Positions 5,063 to 8,027 of a DNA stretch of 8,027 nt are shown here, one piece after another. The stretch is from the NCBI GenBank assembly GCA_051881635.1, contig JBJEQG010000159.1, positions 1-8,027 of the forward strand, read 5' to 3'. The notes beneath the pieces are model-generated. The model was not told the DNA's origin. It saw nothing but the letters and a program-made list of their open reading frames with translations, and ran no database searches. Source of the stretch: JBJEQG01 sp051881635. GTDB taxonomy: Bacteria; Bacillota; Clostridia; Oscillospirales; Acutalibacteraceae. Every line of letters begins with the position of its first letter. Within the stretch, counting starts at the first letter, position 1. The translations under genes were made by a program, and so were the position numbers.

Positions 5063-5815
5063 TCAGTCCGGAAGCGTCATAATAACGGGACCGTCTGCCG
5101 TAATTGCCACTGTATGTTCAAAGTGGGCTGACAGTCTGCCGTCTGCCGTTACCGTTGTCCATTTGTCACCAAGTGTTCTGACCCGATGCGTTCCCGCATT
5201 GACCATAGGCTCAATAGCGATCACCATACCGGGAAGCAGGCGTAAACCATGACCCGGTGTACCGTAATTCGGTACGCTTGGATCTTCATGCAGCTTCGCA
5301 CCTACTCCATGGCCGACAAAATCTCGTACCACCGAGTAACTGCGTGCCTCGACATACCTCTGAACCGCACTGCCTATATCTCCCAGCCGATTGCCGACTT
5401 TCGCCTGTTTGATTCCCTCATACAGGCTGTTTTTCGTTGCGTCCATTAACGCTTCCGCTTCGGAAGATACATCGCCGCACGGAAATGTCCACGCATTATC
5501 GCCGTGGTAGCCGTCAAAATAAGCTCCCACATCAATACTGACGATGTCGCCCTGTTTCAGAACGATTTTTTTATCGGGTATGCCATGGATGACTACATTG
5601 TTTACTGATATACAAGCACTTGCGGGAAATCCGCCATAACCGAGAAAGGAAGGGGTTGCCCCCTGTTTCTCGATATACTCACGGACAATGCGGTCAATTT
5701 CCCAAGTAGTAACACCCGGTTCGACCGCCGTTCCTGCCAAACGCAGTGCTTTGGAAGAAATTCTGCCCGCCGCTCGCATTTTTGTAAGCTCACGGGCCGT
5801 TTTCAGAATAACCAT
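5063..5815 (-). CDS. map: Methionine aminopeptidase, type I
   Basis: The 250-residue enzyme removes the initiator methionine from new proteins at the ribosome, after deformylation. It has the pita-bread metallopeptidase fold with all five metal ligands: D95, D106, H169, E202 and E233, matching D97, D108, H171, E204 and E235 in E. coli. Substrate-binding histidines H77 (VVIHGIP) and H176 are also present. There is no N-terminal zinc-finger or SH3-binding extension, so it is the short type Ia form. The gene begins 6 nt after adk with only a weak GAGG about 11 nt upstream, which suggests coupling to adk. Its neighbours secY and infA are the standard Firmicute context. Confidence 0.98.
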   Translation of the reverse strand: MVILKTARELTKMRAAGRISSKALRLAGTAVEPGVTTWEIDRIVREYIEKQGATPSFLGYGGFPASACISVNNVVIHGIPDKKIVLKQGDIVSIDVGAYFDGYHGDNAWTFPCGDVSSEAEALMDATKNSLYEGIKQAKVGNRLGDIGSAVQRYVEARSYSVVRDFVGHGVGAKLHEDPSVPNYGTPGHGLRLLPGMVIAIEPMVNAGTHRVRTLGDKWTTVTADGRLSAHFEHTVAITADGPVIMTLPD

Positions 5816-5821
5816 GTATTC

Positions 5822-6454
5822 TTACGCCTCGACTGCTGCCAAAACCAACTTTGTGGTATCCTCGATTGCCTCTTGTCCTTCAACAACAGTGAGCTTGCCC
5901 TGCTTATCATAGTAGCTTTTGAGCGGCTCTGTTTCGTTGTGATAAACTTCAAGGCGGGCTTTTACAGTATCGGGGTGGTCATCCTTACGCTGAACAAGGG
6001 TGCCTGCACAGCTATCGCATACACCATCAACCTTCGGTTTCTTATAATCGAGGTGATAGCTTGCACCACATTTTTCGCAGACACGGCGTCCGGACATTCT
6101 GCCGACAATTCTTTCGTCCGGCACTTCGATATCAATAACCTTATCGATAATGATACCCATTTTGTCCAGAGCCTCGGCTTGAGGAATGGTTCTCGGGAAA
6201 CCGTCCAAAATGAAACCATTTTGGCAGTCGTCCTTTGCCAGTCTTTCCTTAATGATACCGATAACGACCTCATCAGGAACTAACTGACCGGCTTCCATAT
6301 AGGACTTTGCTTTGAGTCCCATTTCCGTACCGGTTTTCAGCGCTTCTCTAATAATATTTCCCGTTGAAATTGTCGGGATATTCAAGTGATTGCAAATAAT
6401 TTCTGCCTGTGTACCTTTACCGGCACCGGGGGCTCCAAGAAGTATAATGTTCAT
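5822..6454 (-). CDS. adk: Adenylate kinase, zinc-binding LID type
   Basis: The 210-residue enzyme interconverts ATP + AMP and 2 ADP. The P-loop GAPGAGKGT lies at residues 7-15, the AMP-binding segment around T31 and R36, and DGFPRT at 84-89. The long LID domain holds four cysteines, C126-x2-C129 and C146-x2-C149, a structural zinc site typical of Gram-positive adenylate kinases. LID arginines R123, R156 and R167 (in PDTVKARL) are kept. I place the start at the ATG 6454-6452, since AAAGGAG is 8 nt upstream and the P-loop then falls at the usual distance. An upstream TTG/ATG pair (6475-6470) would add 6-7 residues but would place translation through that site. It follows secY by 30 nt. Confidence 0.97.
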   Translation of the reverse strand: MNIILLGAPGAGKGTQAEIICNHLNIPTISTGNIIREALKTGTEMGLKAKSYMEAGQLVPDEVVIGIIKERLAKDDCQNGFILDGFPRTIPQAEALDKMGIIIDKVIDIEVPDERIVGRMSGRRVCEKCGASYHLDYKKPKVDGVCDSCAGTLVQRKDDHPDTVKARLEVYHNETEPLKSYYDKQGKLTVVEGQEAIEDTTKLVLAAVEA

Positions 6455-6462
6455 CTTTTTTG

Positions 6463-6469
6463 CTCCTTT
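6463..6469 (-). promoter_or_regulatory. Ribosome binding site of adk, deciding its start
   Basis: The minus strand reads AAAGGAG 8 nt before the ATG at 6454-6452. This supports the 210-residue form and argues against the longer reading that starts at 6475 or 6472. Confidence 0.8.
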
Positions 6470-6484
6470 CATCAAGACCGCCCT

Positions 6485-7807
6485 TTAACCCAAAAAGCCC
6501 TTGCCATTGTTATAATGACGCATAACCATTTGAGATTCGAGCTGTTTCATTGTATCCAACGCAACACCAACCAAGATAATGATTGATGTACCGCCCATCA
6601 TCATGTTGCTCATGCCTGTTGCGGAGGAGAATACCAACGGAACGATGGCAATAACCGCAAGGAACATGGCACCAATCAATGTAATCTTTGACAAAATTTT
6701 AGCGATAAAGTCAGAGGTTGGCTTACCGGGACGGATACCCGGAATTGTGCCGTTATTCTGACGGAGATTGTTTGCCATTTCTACGGGGTTATACTGAATA
6801 GCCACATAGAAGTAAGCAAAACCAAGAATCATCAGGAAGTACAGGATTGTGTACAACCAGCTTCCCATTGAAAAGGCATCAAAGAAACCTTTCCAGAAAC
6901 CTGTAGGTGTATCTTCGCCAATGAACATCAGAATTGTTGACGGAATTGAAAGAATGGAACTTGCAAAGATAATCGGCATTACACCGGACAGACCAACCTT
7001 AATCGGCAGATAAGTGCTTTGACCGCCATACATTTTACGGCCGACAACACGCTTTGCATATTGAATCGGGATACGGCGTTCCGCATCGTTCATGAAAACG
7101 ATAACCCAAATCAAAGCAAGGAAAAGAACGAGTATAATCACTGAGTTTATAACTCTTGATACATCGCCCTGCAAGCCAAGCGAGAAGTTGCCCCACCATG
7201 TTTGAATATAAACAGGCATTCTTGCGATAATACCGACAAAGAGGAGAATGGAGATACCATTACCCAAACCGTTTTGGTTGATTTGTTCGCCGAGCCACAT
7301 CATCAAAGCCGTACCGGCTGTGAATACGGAAACAATAACAACACCTGTGAAAATGCCGTCAAATGTCCAGCCTGTATAGCTTACAACACCGCTTGTTGCG
7401 AGGTAAACATAATAAGCCGTACCCTGAACGATACCGAGTATAACCGTAACATATCTCGTAATCGTTCCCAGACGCTTGCGTCCTTCGGCACCCTCTTTTG
7501 CCAGTCTTTCAAGCGGCGGTATTGCAACGGTTAAAAGTTGAATAATAATTGATGCGTTAATGTACGGCGTAACGGACATTGCAAACAATGTACCGTTGGA
7601 AAACGCACCGCCGGACAAAGCATCAACATAAGAAAAGATGTTGTTTCCGCTTGTCATGCTGTCCATGATTGTTTTCAAAGCGGCAACATCTAAGAAAGGA
7701 ACAGGGATAACCGATCCAATTCGGAAAATAACCACAACAAGGATAGTAAACAGCATCTTCTTGCGAAGATCCGGTATCTTCCAGGCATTAGCGATTGTTT
7801 TGAACAA
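6485..7807 (-). CDS. secY: Protein translocase subunit SecY
   Basis: The 440-residue polytopic membrane protein is the pore of the SecYEG channel. It has the usual start (MFKTIANAWKIPDLRKKMLF), TM1 at about 19-38, the TM2 region MSVTPYINASIIIQLL (77-92), the signature GEQINQNGLGNGISIL (163-178), the cytosolic loop with RRIPIQYAKR (234-243) that meets SecA and ribosome, and NPVEMANNLRQNNGTIPGIR (340-359). About ten hydrophobic segments can be counted. Length is typical (about 430-440). The start is TTG (7807-7805); it lies one base after the rplO stop and behind a strong binding site in the end of rplO. adk and map follow, as in other Firmicutes. Confidence 0.98.
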   Translation of the reverse strand: MFKTIANAWKIPDLRKKMLFTILVVVIFRIGSVIPVPFLDVAALKTIMDSMTSGNNIFSYVDALSGGAFSNGTLFAMSVTPYINASIIIQLLTVAIPPLERLAKEGAEGRKRLGTITRYVTVILGIVQGTAYYVYLATSGVVSYTGWTFDGIFTGVVIVSVFTAGTALMMWLGEQINQNGLGNGISILLFVGIIARMPVYIQTWWGNFSLGLQGDVSRVINSVIILVLFLALIWVIVFMNDAERRIPIQYAKRVVGRKMYGGQSTYLPIKVGLSGVMPIIFASSILSIPSTILMFIGEDTPTGFWKGFFDAFSMGSWLYTILYFLMILGFAYFYVAIQYNPVEMANNLRQNNGTIPGIRPGKPTSDFIAKILSKITLIGAMFLAVIAIVPLVFSSATGMSNMMMGGTSIIILVGVALDTMKQLESQMVMRHYNNGKGFLG

Positions 7808-7808
7808 A

Positions 7809-8027
7809 TCAGATCACCTCTGCCTTTCCTCCTGCGGCTTCAATCTTCTGCTTTGCAGCTTCGGAGAAAGCGGCAACTTTAACTGTGAGCTTCTTTGTGA
7901 GTTCGCCGTTGCCGAGAATTTTGATACCGTCCAATTCTTTCTTAACCAAACCGGCATCAATCAAAGTTTGTGCTGTAACTTCTGTGTCATTATCGAAGAT
8001 TTCGAGAGCGGAAACATTAACAGCCAC
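7809..8027 (-). CDS. rplO: 50S ribosomal protein L15, C-terminal half, cut by window edge
   Basis: The last 72 codons plus a TGA stop are present. The segment DGIKILGNGELTKKLTVKV holds the L15 signature and the ending AAKQKIEAAGGKAEVI is typical of the family. Bacterial L15 is about 145 residues, so the first half lies beyond 8027. The GTG at the window edge is an internal valine codon, not a start. L15 is a late-assembly 23S rRNA binder and the usual gene before secY in the spc operon. Confidence 0.97.
   Translation of the reverse strand: MAVNVSALEIFDNDTEVTAQTLIDAGLVKKELDGIKILGNGELTKKLTVKVAAFSEAAKQKIEAAGGKAEVI
7812..7820 (-). promoter_or_regulatory. Ribosome binding site of secY inside the end of rplO
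   Basis: The minus strand reads GAGGTGATC, a 9-base match to the complement of the 16S rRNA 3' end, and these bases are also the last three sense codons of rplO (E-V-I). GAGG to TTG spacing is about 9 nt. This strong site supports the TTG start and suggests secY translation is coupled to rplO. Confidence 0.8.

Noticed and set aside
6455..6475. Longer adk start (MMKGAKK extension)
   Set aside because: This reading would begin with TTG and would translate through the AAAGGAG site that serves the ATG at 6454.
1..8027. CRISPR arrays, tRNA or rRNA genes, riboswitches, prophage or toxin-antitoxin genes
   Set aside because: I looked for spaced direct repeats, tRNA-like cloverleaf segments and known leader motifs and saw none in the few intergenic stretches available.

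Overview
The window reads as chromosomal DNA from a Firmicute, most likely a Clostridia member near the Ruminococcaceae/Oscillospiraceae (inferred). The grounds are the gene order secY-adk-map-KOW gene-infA-rpmJ-rpsM-rpsK-rpsD-rpoA-rplQ, strong AGGAGG-type ribosome binding sites, TTG starts, and a cysteine-poor ribosomal protein S4 of a type I associate with that group. No lineage search could be run.

Right-hand 80 percent (about 1504-8027), minus strand: the distal part of the spc/alpha ribosomal protein supercluster. Reading in transcription order it holds the C-terminal end of rplO (L15), secY, adk, map, a small KOW-domain RNA-binding protein, infA, rpmJ, rpsM, rpsK, rpsD, rpoA and rplQ. 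Gaps are 1 to 39 nt except the 81-nt rpsD-rpoA gap, which carries a GC-rich hairpin and a promoter-like sequence. A rho-independent terminator follows rplQ, and a second hairpin about 40 nt further on is shared with the convergent gene thrH. The products make ribosomal proteins, initiation factor 1, the RNA polymerase alpha subunit, the Sec channel, the enzyme that removes initiator methionine, and adenylate kinase.

Middle left (733-1464), plus strand: a one-gene unit with a clear sigma-A type promoter, a ThrH-type HAD phosphatase (phosphoserine phosphatase / homoserine phosphotransferase family) and its terminator.

Left edge (1-591), minus strand: the 5' part of a tnpB gene of the IS200/IS605 superfamily, cut by the window edge, with a strong ribosome binding site, a TTG start and an upstream extended -10 promoter. 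A perfect 11-bp-arm palindrome overlaps the -35 region of that promoter. The 367-bp AT-rich stretch 444-810 holds these control sequences and no gene I can support.

Most of the window is conserved housekeeping DNA. The parts worth a second look are the tnpB edge with its palindromic promoter region, and the structured rpsD-rpoA gap. I see no evidence of a wholly new system.
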